Below, in pieces: positions 56,187 to 64,000 of a DNA stretch of 64,000 bases (the first letter of the stretch is position 1; the number at the start of each line of letters is the position of its first letter). Made by a program: the position numbers and the translations under genes. The notes under the pieces are model-generated. The model was not told where the DNA came from, searched no databases, and saw only the letters and a list, made by a program, of their open reading frames with translations. The stretch spans positions 1 to 64,000 of the forward strand of contig MWOQ01000181.1 in the NCBI GenBank assembly GCA_002026145.1, given 5' to 3'. This DNA is from Prochlorococcus sp. HOT208_60m_813L03. Lineage in GTDB: Bacteria; Cyanobacteriota; Cyanobacteriia; PCC-6307; Cyanobiaceae.

Positions 56187-57386
56187 TTATTTGAGTATTT
56201 TAGAAACAACTCCAGCACCGATAGTACGACCACCTTCACGGATAGCGAATCTCATACCTTGTTCAATAGCTACTGGACAAATTAATTCTCCAGTCATCTT
56301 AATTCTGTCTCCTGGCATAACCATTTCGACATTAGAGCCATCATCAGAGGTAAATGCTGTTATTTGACCTGTCACATCAGTTGTTCTGATGTAGAACTGA
56401 GGTCTATATCCTGCAAAGAAAGGAGTATGTCTTCCGCCCTCTTCTTTTTTGAGAACATAAACTTCTCCTTCAAACTGAGTATGAGGAGTAATAGATCCTT
56501 TTTTAACAAGTACCATTCCTCTCTCAATATCTTCTTTCTGTACACCACGTAAAAGTAAACCAACATTATCGCCAGCCATACCTTCATCAAGAAGTTTTCG
56601 GAACATTTCAACTCCAGTAACAGTTGTTACTCTTGTATCCCTTATCCCAACTATTTCGACTTCTTCTCCAACCTTAACTTTACCTCTCTCAATTCTTCCA
56701 GTAGCAACAGTTCCTCTACCAGTAATCGAGAAAACATCTTCAACTGCCATCAAGAATGGTTTATCAACTTCTCTTTCTGGTTCGGGAATACTAGCATCAA
56801 CTGCTTTCATTAATTCTTCAATCTTTGATTCCCAAGTAGAATCACCTTCGAGAGCTTTTAAACCTGAAACTTGAACTATAGGAATGTCATCTCCAGGAAA
56901 GTCATAACTATCTAAAAGTTCTCTGATTTCCATTTCGACAAGTTCAATAATTTCTTCATCATCGACCATATCGCACTTATTTAGAGCAACTACAAGAGCA
57001 GGAACTCCAACCTGTTTAGCTAAAAGAATATGCTCTTTTGTTTGAGCCATAGGACCATCTGTTGCTGCGCAAACTAGAATAGCTCCATCCATCTGAGCGG
57101 CTCCTGTGATCATGTTTTTCACATAATCAGCATGTCCTGGACAATCGACATGAGCATAATGTCTGCCTTCAGTTTCATATTCAACGTGAGCAGTATTAAT
57201 GGTAATGCCACGCTCTCTTTCTTCAGGAGCACCATCAATGTCTCCATAGTCTTGAGCTTGGGCTTGACCTTTTTTGGCTAATACGTTTGTAATAGCAGCT
57301 GTTAGTGTTGTTTTTCCATGATCAACATGGCCAATAGTACCTATGTTGACATGTGGTTTGTTCCTTTCGAACTTCTCGCGAGCCAT
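56187..57386 (-). CDS. tufA: Elongation factor Tu
   Basis: EF-Tu delivers aminoacyl-tRNA to the ribosome. The 399 residues are full length with G1 [35 protein letters not shown] and NKCDM. It lies in the str operon 45 bases after fusA and before rpsJ. Confidence 0.99.
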   Translation of the reverse strand: MAREKFERNKPHVNIGTIGHVDHGKTTLTAAITNVLAKKGQAQAQDYGDIDGAPEERERGITINTAHVEYETEGRHYAHVDCPGHADYVKNMITGAAQMDGAILVCAATDGPMAQTKEHILLAKQVGVPALVVALNKCDMVDDEEIIELVEMEIRELLDSYDFPGDDIPIVQVSGLKALEGDSTWESKIEELMKAVDASIPEPEREVDKPFLMAVEDVFSITGRGTVATGRIERGKVKVGEEVEIVGIRDTRVTTVTGVEMFRKLLDEGMAGDNVGLLLRGVQKEDIERGMVLVKKGSITPHTQFEGEVYVLKKEEGGRHTPFFAGYRPQFYIRTTDVTGQITAFTSDDGSNVEMVMPGDRIKMTGELICPVAIEQGMRFAIREGGRTIGAGVVSKILK

Positions 57387-57431
57387 TTTGAATTAAAGAA
57401 TCGAGGGTTTAAGAGTGTTTTAGTTTAGAGA

Positions 57432-59507
57432 TCAGGAGTTGCCCTGATTCTTGGAAATGATAGCTTCAGCAACATTACGAGGAACTTCCTCATAATTTGC
57501 GAACTCCATTGAAAATATACCCCGACCTTGAGTCATTGATCGGAGTTGAGTGGCATAACCGAACATTTCGGCTAAGGGCACTTTGGCCTGTACCTTAGAC
57601 AATCCATCATCAACAGATTGTCCTTCTACTTGACCTCTTCTAGAAGAGAGATCACCAATTACAGATCCAAGAAAGTCGTCAGGACTTTCGACCTCAACTT
57701 TCATCATAGGCTCTAAAAGGACAGGATTGCATTTTTTAACCCCGTCTTTAAAAGCCATAGAACCTGCAATTTTGAAGGCCATTTCAGATGAGTCTACATC
57801 GTGGAATGAACCATCGACTAGTGTTACTTTTACATCAATGAGTGGATAACCGGCAAGAACACCTGATTCACAGGTTTCTTTCATTCCATTAGATGCAGGA
57901 CCAATATACTCTTTTGGTACTGCTCCACCAACAATTTTATTTACAAATTCAAAACCTTTGCCAACTTCAGCAGGTTCCATTTCAATAATTACATGACCAT
58001 ATTGACCTTTTCCTCCAGTTTGTCTCGCATATTTACCCTCACCTTTAGAACTTGATCTAATAGTCTCTCTATATGAAACCTGAGGAGCTCCTATATTTGC
58101 TTCAACTTTAAATTCCCTTAACATTCTGTCCACTAGGATTTCTAAGTGCAACTCACCCATACCTGCAATAACAGTCTGATTTGTCTCAGGATCTGTACTT
58201 ACCCTAAAGGTTGGATCCTCTTCAGACAAAGCCGTTAAAGCTTTTGATAATTTTTCCATATCACCTTTAGTTTTTGGCTCAACAGCCACCGAGATAACTG
58301 GTTCAGGGATAAACAATGTCTCCAAAACTATTGGATCTTCTGTGTTACATAAAGTGTCGCCAGTTGTTGTATTTTTTAGACCTAATACAGCCCCTAAATC
58401 TCCAGCCCTCAATTCATCAACTTCCTCTCTTTCATCAGCCTTGAGAATCACTAATCTAGAAATTCTCTCTTTAGCATCCTTAGTAGAATTCATTACATAA
58501 CTTCCCTTTGAAAGAACACCCGAATACATTCTTACAAAAGTTAATTTCCCATAAGGATCTGACATAACTTTAAAAGCTAATGCACTGAAAGGAGCATTAT
58601 CATCTGAAGGTCTAACATCTTCTTTACCACTGGGTAAAACGCCTTGTATTGGTTTCACATCAACTGGAGCTGGCAAATAATCAACAACAGCGTCTAATAC
58701 AAGTTGAACTCCTTTATTCTTAAAAGCTGAACCACAGAGAACAGGAACTAATCCATGTTTTAGAACACCTTCCCTAATACCTTTTTTTAGTTGTTCTGTG
58801 GATAATTCTCCTGTTTCAAGGAAAATTTCAATTAAATCTTCATCATTTTCTGCGACGCTCTCCATCAACTTGGATCTCCACTCAGCAGCTTCATCTTCCA
58901 TTTCAGATGGAATTGGTGCTTCTTCAATATCCGTACCTAAATCGTTTTTGTAAAGATATGCTTTGTTGGCAACTAAATCAATAATGCCTGTAAGATCACC
59001 TTCAGCTCCAATAGGGAGTTGAATTGGGAGTGCATTTGCCTTAAGTCGATCTTTAATTTGGTTATTAACTTTTAGAAAATCTGCTCCAGTCCTGTCCATT
59101 TTATTAACAAAAACCATTCTTGGAACAGAATATCTATCTGCTTGACGCCAAACTGTTTCAGATTGAGGCTGAACTCCACCAACTGCGCAAAATACAGCTA
59201 TAACTCCGTCCAAGACTCGCATTGATCTTTCCACCTCAATAGTAAAGTCAACGTGTCCAGGAGTATCAATAATATTAATTCTGTGATCTTGCCAACTAGT
59301 AGATATTGCAGCAGCAGTAATAGTTATTCCTCTTTCTCGTTCTTGAGCCATCCAATCTGTTACGGCAGCACCATCATGTACTTCTCCTATCTTGTGAACT
59401 ACACCTGAGTAAAACAAAATTCTTTCAGTAGTAGTAGTCTTACCTGCGTCGATATGAGCGGCTATACCTATGTTCCTTACTCGTTCTAGGGGAAAGTCGC
59501 GTGCCAA
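57432..59507 (-). CDS. fusA: Elongation factor G
   Basis: EF-G drives ribosomal translocation. The 691 residues include [26 protein letters not shown] and NKMDRTGAD in the G domain, followed by domains II-V. It is intact, 96 bases after rpsG and 45 bases before tufA, in the conserved str operon. Confidence 0.99.
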   Translation of the reverse strand: MARDFPLERVRNIGIAAHIDAGKTTTTERILFYSGVVHKIGEVHDGAAVTDWMAQERERGITITAAAISTSWQDHRINIIDTPGHVDFTIEVERSMRVLDGVIAVFCAVGGVQPQSETVWRQADRYSVPRMVFVNKMDRTGADFLKVNNQIKDRLKANALPIQLPIGAEGDLTGIIDLVANKAYLYKNDLGTDIEEAPIPSEMEDEAAEWRSKLMESVAENDEDLIEIFLETGELSTEQLKKGIREGVLKHGLVPVLCGSAFKNKGVQLVLDAVVDYLPAPVDVKPIQGVLPSGKEDVRPSDDNAPFSALAFKVMSDPYGKLTFVRMYSGVLSKGSYVMNSTKDAKERISRLVILKADEREEVDELRAGDLGAVLGLKNTTTGDTLCNTEDPIVLETLFIPEPVISVAVEPKTKGDMEKLSKALTALSEEDPTFRVSTDPETNQTVIAGMGELHLEILVDRMLREFKVEANIGAPQVSYRETIRSSSKGEGKYARQTGGKGQYGHVIIEMEPAEVGKGFEFVNKIVGGAVPKEYIGPASNGMKETCESGVLAGYPLIDVKVTLVDGSFHDVDSSEMAFKIAGSMAFKDGVKKCNPVLLEPMMKVEVESPDDFLGSVIGDLSSRRGQVEGQSVDDGLSKVQAKVPLAEMFGYATQLRSMTQGRGIFSMEFANYEEVPRNVAEAIISKNQGNS

Positions 59508-59603
59508 TTTAAAAGCTCCAAATAAAATAATTTTGATAAATATAGTTCACCCTAAAAGCAAACTTTAATAATAATAAACTACTTAAGTACCTTTTTGATG
59601 AAA

Positions 59604-60074
59604 TTAATATCTGTAATGTGCAAAAGCTTTATTAGCTTCGGCCATTTTATGAGTGTCTTCTCTTTTTTTAACTGCACTACCAGTTTCATTGGCTGCATCC
59701 ATCAATTCACCAGCAAGTTTTTGGGACATACTTTTGCCATTTCTTGCACGTGAGAATGTAACAAGCCATCTTAATGCCATAGCCGTACCCCTTTCTTGGC
59801 GCACTTCCATAGGTACTTGATATGTTGCACCACCAACTCTTCTAGCTCGCACCTCGACAAGAGGAGTAGCATTTTTTACAGCTGTTTCGAATAATTCGAC
59901 TGCATTCCCACCTGTTCTCTCGCTTATTAAAGAGAAAGCATCAGACAATATTCTTTGAGCTGTAGATTTTTTACCATGTTTCATCAATCGAGAAATCATC
60001 ATTGAAGCTAGACGACTATTAAATTGTGGATCTGGAAGAACTGGTCTTTTTACTGCTGCATTACGACGTGACAT
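59604..60074 (-). CDS. rpsG: 30S ribosomal protein S7
   Basis: S7 nucleates assembly of the 30S head. The 156 residues begin [16 protein letters not shown] and include RMMKHGKKS-like [10 protein letters not shown] and the [14 protein letters not shown] motif. It is 25 bases after rpsL; both belong to the str operon. S7 can also act as a translational repressor of str operons in other bacteria. Confidence 0.99.
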   Translation of the reverse strand: MSRRNAAVKRPVLPDPQFNSRLASMMISRLMKHGKKSTAQRILSDAFSLISERTGGNAVELFETAVKNATPLVEVRARRVGGATYQVPMEVRQERGTAMALRWLVTFSRARNGKSMSQKLAGELMDAANETGSAVKKREDTHKMAEANKAFAHYRY

Positions 60075-60099
60075 GTTTTTTAAAAGTGATGTTTACAAA

Positions 60100-60474
60100 T
60101 TAAACTTTTGGAGCTTTTGCTCCATATTTAGATCTGGATTGACGTCTATCTTTGACTCCAGCCGTATCTAAAGTTCCTCTTATTATATGATATCTAACTC
60201 CTGGTAAATCCTTAACTCTTCCACCCCTAAGAAGCACTACAGAATGTTCTTGCAAATTATGACCAATCCCAGGAATATAAGCAGTTACTTCGAAACCAGA
60301 AGTTAATCTTACCCTTGCGACTTTTCTTAAAGCTGAATTAGGTTTTTTAGGTGTTGATGTATAAACTCTCGTACATACTCCTCTTCTTTCAGGGCAAGCT
60401 TTTAATGCAGGAGATTTTGTTTTCCTAGTCAGACGTTTTCTTTCTGAACCTATTAATTGTGAGATGGTAGGCAT
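60100..60474 (-). CDS. rpsL: 30S ribosomal protein S12
   Basis: S12 shapes the decoding centre. The 124 residues include the [15 protein letters not shown] segment with the lysine linked to streptomycin resistance and the [17 protein letters not shown] motif. Lysine 43 is wild-type-like, so the sequence does not suggest streptomycin resistance. It is the first gene of the str operon and divergent from glutamate synthase. Confidence 0.99.
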   Translation of the reverse strand: MPTISQLIGSERKRLTRKTKSPALKACPERRGVCTRVYTSTPKKPNSALRKVARVRLTSGFEVTAYIPGIGHNLQEHSVVLLRGGRVKDLPGVRYHIIRGTLDTAGVKDRRQSRSKYGAKAPKV

Positions 60475-60507
60475 CTATATATATTTTGAAAAAATAAACA
60501 CCTAAAC

Positions 60508-60513
60508 ATCATA
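60508..60513 (-). promoter_or_regulatory. Candidate -10 element of the str operon
   Basis: TATGAT on the reverse strand lies 33 bases before the rpsL start, with a predicted leader of about 26 bases. A -35 at standard spacing is not obvious. Confidence 0.35.
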
Positions 60514-60627
60514 ACCTTTTACGAGCACCAACTAAAAGTTTTTAAAGATATTTTTTTTAAAAATTTGTGAAATTAAAATTCTTTGGTAAATATTCATTAT
60601 CTTTAGATTTATTTTCTTATTTATTTT

Positions 60628-60633
60628 TATAAT
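60628..60633 (+). promoter_or_regulatory. Candidate -10 element of glutamate synthase
   Basis: A perfect TATAAT lies 38 bases before the glutamate synthase ATG. I looked for an NtcA box in the 197-base divergent gap and found none with the GTA-N8-TAC pattern. The gap holds no other visible feature. Confidence 0.4.
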
Positions 60634-60671
60634 AGAAATACATAAAATAACTATATAGAATTAAATAATCT

Positions 60672-63600
60672 ATGGGAGAGAGTATCAAAAGAAACGTTGA
60701 ACCATATCAAGATAGTTATTCCCCAAATGGAATAATTGGGGAGAAAGATGCATGTGGAGTTGGTTTCATAGCAAATGTCAAAGGGATAGAAAGCAACTGG
60801 ATCCTTAAACAATCACTAAAGGGTCTTAACTGCATGGAGCATAGGGGAGGTTGCGGAGGAGATAGTGACTCAGGAGATGGAGCAGGCATTTTATGTTCAA
60901 TTCCATGGGGATATCTAGAAGAGAAAATTAATCTAAAAAATACTCAAGAATTTAATAGAGGTTTAGGCATGGTTTTTATGCCTAATAAAAAAGAAAAAAT
61001 TGAAATATGTAAATCAATATGTGATGAAGAAGCAGAAAAATTAAAAGTCAACAAAACATCTTGGAGAACAGTACCCGTTAATAATGAAATCTTAGGTCCT
61101 TTAGCTAAAGCAAATGCTCCATTCATCTGTCAGTGGATTTTATATATAGATAAAAAAGATCATAAGGATGTTGAAAGGCTTTTATTTCAATTAAGGAAAA
61201 GAATTGAGAAAAAAATAAGAGAAACTTTCAAAAACGATGTTGGGGATTGTGAATTTTATTTTGCCTCATTAAGTTCTCAAACAGTTGTTTATAAAGGTAT
61301 GGTTCGCTCTGAAATATTATCCGAGTTTTATCAAGATCTAAAAGAAGAGAGTTTTAAAGTTTCATTTTCTGTTTATCATCGTAGATTTAGTACTAATACA
61401 CTTCCAAAATGGCCACTAGCTCAGCCCATGAGATTTTTAGGTCATAATGGCGAAATAAATACACTCTTAGGCAACATTAATTGGGCTAAAGCTTCAGAAA
61501 CACATATAGATGATTTTTGGGGCGAGTTATCTAATGAAATTAAGCCCATTGTAGATGTAAACAAAAGTGATTCATCAAATCTTGATGCAACCCTTGAAAT
61601 CAATATTCGTTCAGGTCAGCCTATTACTGACTCATTATTAAAACTTGTTCCTGAAGCATTTAGAGATCAACCAGAACTTGATGAGAGAGAGTACATAAAA
61701 GCTTTTTATGAATATTCTGCAAGCCTACAAGAAGCTTGGGATGGTCCAGCACTCCTTGTATTTGCTGATGGTAATTTTGTCGGCGCAACGCTTGATAGAA
61801 ATGGCCTAAGACCAGCAAGATATTCAATCACAAATGATGGTTTTGTAATAATGGGTTCTGAAACAGGAGTAGTAGATCTTGAAGAAGAAAGAGTAATAGA
61901 AAAAGGTCGATTAGGACCGGGACAAATGTTGGCAGTTGATTTTCATCAGAATAGAATCCTAAGAAATTGGGAAGTAAAATCTGAAGCCGCTCAAAGGCAT
62001 GATTATAAAAATCTTCTCAGTAATAGAACTATAAAAATTGAAAATAATGAATGGGTTAAAGACTACAAACTTAAAGACCTTGAGTTGTTGCAACAACAAA
62101 CTGCATACGGGTTTTCAGCAGAAGATAATGACCTTATCTTAGATTCAATGGCTTCATTAGCTAAAGAGCCTACTTATTGCATGGGCGACGACATCCCATT
62201 AGCAGTTCTTTCATCTAAGCCACATATTTTATACGACTACTTTAAGCAAAGATTTGCGCAAGTTACTAATCCTCCTATTGACCCTCTGAGAGAAAAACTT
62301 GTAATGAGTTTAGAGATGCATCTAGGAGAAAGATGTACACCATTTGTAATTAAAGATGCTAAACCTTTTATTCATTTGCAAAGTCCGATTCTAAATGAGG
62401 AAGAACTCATTTCCATCAAACAATCAAAAATTAAATCTCAGACAATTTCAAGTTTGTTTGATTTAGAGGAAGGTATTCAAGGCTTAGAGAACCAATTAAA
62501 ACTAATCTGTAAACAGAGTGAGCAGTCTATAAAAGAAGGTTGCTCTTTAATTATCATTTCTGATAAGGGAATTAATCCTAAAAAGACTTTCATACCTCCT
62601 TTACTTGCTGTTGGAGCAATTCATCATTATCTTCTTAAAAAAGAAATCAGGCTAAAAGCTTCTCTAATAATTGAGACCGGTCAATGTTGGAGTACACATC
62701 ACTTAGCTTGTTTAATTGGATATGGAGCAAGTGCAGTTTGCCCATGGTTGACCTTCGAAGCAGGTAGACACTGGTTAAAACATCCAAAAACACAAAAACT
62801 CATTGATAGCAAAAAAATAAATCCATTATCAATAGTTGATGTTCAAGAAAATATTAAAAAAGCTTTAGAAGACGGTCTAAGAAAAATTCTCTCAAAAATA
62901 GGTATTTCTCTTTTATCTAGTTACCATGGAGCACAAATTTTTGAAGCTGTAGGCCTTGGATCTGACTTAATAAAAATTGCTTTTAATGGTACAACAAGTC
63001 GTATCGCTGGCATAACATTAAAAGAATTAACCAATGAAACACTTTCTATACATACTAAAGCCTATCCAGAGATCGATTTAAAGAAATTAGAATTTTTAGG
63101 ATTTGTACAATTTAGAAATAATGGAGAATATCATTCAAATAACCCAGAGATGTCCAAAGTTTTACATTCAGCGGTAAAACAAGGGCCAGGATACGATCAT
63201 TTTGAAACTTATAAAAAACTTATTAGTAATAGACCGACAACATCTCTTAGAGATTTACTGACAATTAATTCAACAAGAAAAAGTATTCCATTAGAGGAAG
63301 TTGAAAGTGTTGAATCAATTTGCAAAAGGTTCTGTACTGGAGGAATGAGTTTAGGTGCTTTATCCAGAGAAGCTCATGAAGTTTTAGCAGTTGCAATGAA
63401 TAGAATTGGTGGGAAAAGTAATAGTGGAGAAGGGGGAGAAGATCCAGCTCGTTTTAATGTTTTAAATGATATCGATGAAAATACTCAGTCAGCGACGTTG
63501 CCATTTATTAAAGGATTAGAGAATGGAGATACCGCATGCTCAGCTATTAAACAAATAGCATCAGGAAGATTTGGAGTTACACCTGAATATCTAAGAAGTG

Positions 63601-64000
63601 GTAAACAACTCGAAATTAAAATGGCTCAAGGTGCAAAACCCGGAGAGGGGGGACAATTACCTGGTCCAAAAGTCGATTCTTACATCGCAAAACTAAGAAA
63701 TAGTAAACCTGGAGTAGCTTTAATATCTCCTCCCCCGCATCATGATATTTATTCAATTGAAGATTTAGCTCAACTTATCCACGACTTACACCAAGTTCAT
63801 CCAAAAGCGAAAGTAAGCGTTAAACTTGTTTCTGAAATTGGTATAGGCACTATTGCTGCTGGAGTAAGCAAAGCTAATGCAGATGTAATTCAAATATCAG
63901 GTCATGACGGAGGTACAGGTGCTTCACCCCTGAGTTCTATTAAACATGCAGGTTTACCATGGGAACTAGGTGTTGCTGAGGTTCATAAATCTCTCTTAGA
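60672..64000 (+). CDS. gltB: Glutamate synthase, ferredoxin type (5' part)
   Basis: GOGAT makes glutamate from glutamine and 2-oxoglutarate, completing ammonium assimilation. The gene runs off the right edge; 1109 full codons are seen, in frame to the end. A short propeptide precedes Cys28 (EKDACGVGF), the N-terminal nucleophile of the glutaminase domain. HRRFSTNTLPKWPLAQPMRFLGHNGEINT and LDRNGLRPARY are conserved. The synthase/FMN domain begins with NSGEGGEDPARF near residue 914 and continues with SGHDGGTGASPLSS. The iron-sulfur cysteines lie beyond the window. It is often named glsF in Prochlorococcus because ferredoxin is the donor; that choice is from lineage knowledge. Confidence 0.97.
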   Translation, partial: MGESIKRNVEPYQDSYSPNGIIGEKDACGVGFIANVKGIESNWILKQSLKGLNCMEHRGGCGGDSDSGDGAGILCSIPWGYLEEKINLKNTQEFNRGLGMVFMPNKKEKIEICKSICDEEAEKLKVNKTSWRTVPVNNEILGPLAKANAPFICQWILYIDKKDHKDVERLLFQLRKRIEKKIRETFKNDVGDCEFYFASLSSQTVVYKGMVRSEILSEFYQDLKEESFKVSFSVYHRRFSTNTLPKWPLAQPMRFLGHNGEINTLLGNINWAKASETHIDDFWGELSNEIKPIVDVNKSDSSNLDATLEINIRSGQPITDSLLKLVPEAFRDQPELDEREYIKAFYEYSASLQEAWDGPALLVFADGNFVGATLDRNGLRPARYSITNDGFVIMGSETGVVDLEEERVIEKGRLGPGQMLAVDFHQNRILRNWEVKSEAAQRHDYKNLLSNRTIKIENNEWVKDYKLKDLELLQQQTAYGFSAEDNDLILDSMASLAKEPTYCMGDDIPLAVLSSKPHILYDYFKQRFAQVTNPPIDPLREKLVMSLEMHLGERCTPFVIKDAKPFIHLQSPILNEEELISIKQSKIKSQTISSLFDLEEGIQGLENQLKLICKQSEQSIKEGCSLIIISDKGINPKKTFIPPLLAVGAIHHYLLKKEIRLKASLIIETGQCWSTHHLACLIGYGASAVCPWLTFEAGRHWLKHPKTQKLIDSKKINPLSIVDVQENIKKALEDGLRKILSKIGISLLSSYHGAQIFEAVGLGSDLIKIAFNGTTSRIAGITLKELTNETLSIHTKAYPEIDLKKLEFLGFVQFRNNGEYHSNNPEMSKVLHSAVKQGPGYDHFETYKKLISNRPTTSLRDLLTINSTRKSIPLEEVESVESICKRFCTGGMSLGALSREAHEVLAVAMNRIGGKSNSGEGGEDPARFNVLNDIDENTQSATLPFIKGLENGDTACSAIKQIASGRFGVTPEYLRSGKQLEIKMAQGAKPGEGGQLPGPKVDSYIAKLRNSKPGVALISPPPHHDIYSIEDLAQLIHDLHQVHPKAKVSVKLVSEIGIGTIAAGVSKANADVIQISGHDGGTGASPLSSIKHAGLPWELGVAEVHKSLL

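Overview
The window looks like a chromosomal segment of a high-light-adapted marine Prochlorococcus, or a very close picocyanobacterium. The evidence is: a strongly AT-rich, gene-dense genome; a rpoB-rpoC1-rpoC2 split RNA polymerase; an ATP synthase operon with a b' subunit; ycf35, a high-light-inducible protein and an MPBQ methyltransferase; ferredoxin-type glutamate synthase next to the str operon; and almost no Shine-Dalgarno sequences. No gap between genes exceeds 300 bases; the longest, about 295 bases, lies upstream of rne. I see no insertion sequence, prophage, CRISPR array or rRNA. Species and clade are inferred from recognition, not from a database search.

Layout. 1-1752 (minus): atpI-atpB-atpE-b' of the F-type ATP synthase. 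2019-5280 (plus): ftsW, then the system II cytochrome c maturation pair ccdA-ccsB, converging on queF. 5877-6485: a small conserved ORF and glnB (PII), with a candidate NtcA promoter. 6487-13046: tlyA-like methyltransferase, purB, fumC and a Ski2-like helicase. 13186-17750: a tight biotin operon bioF-bioK-bioC-bioD-bioA. 17759-22528: small cyanobacterial families (DUF3143, a J-domain protein, DUF2997-ycf35-ferredoxin-aldo/keto reductase, a HEAT protein, a 48-residue membrane protein) around rsmG. 22580-34571 (minus): rpsT-tatD-rpoB-rpoC1-rpoC2-hli-rlmN. 34692-37863: hisD, rpiA and an HtrA protease. 38021-43624: rimP-nusA-ylxR-infB. 43932-48434: tRNA-Thr followed by two glycosyltransferases and a B12/radical-SAM protein. 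48450-55709: clpS, dapL, rne-rnhB, DUF1997, pheA, an MPBQ methyltransferase and a LON-domain protein. 55766-60474 (minus): str operon rpsL-rpsG-fusA-tufA-rpsJ. 60672-64000: the 5' part of glutamate synthase.

Most of the window is housekeeping: energy conversion, transcription, translation, and nitrogen and cofactor metabolism. PII and glutamate synthase bracket nitrogen control. Small genes missed by a simple ORF scan were recovered by reading the sequence: the 48-residue membrane protein, the 50-residue HLIP, the b' fragment and tRNA-Thr.

I found no clear new multi-gene system. The observations most worth checking are: the infB reading frame broken at a run of eight C; mutually exclusive RNA hairpins between atpB and atpE; the conserved but unexplained DUF2997-ycf35-ferredoxin-oxidoreductase cluster; the RNase E C-terminal arginine-rich peptide encoded inside the rne/rnhB overlap; and the glycosyltransferase/radical-SAM cassette directly after tRNA-Thr.
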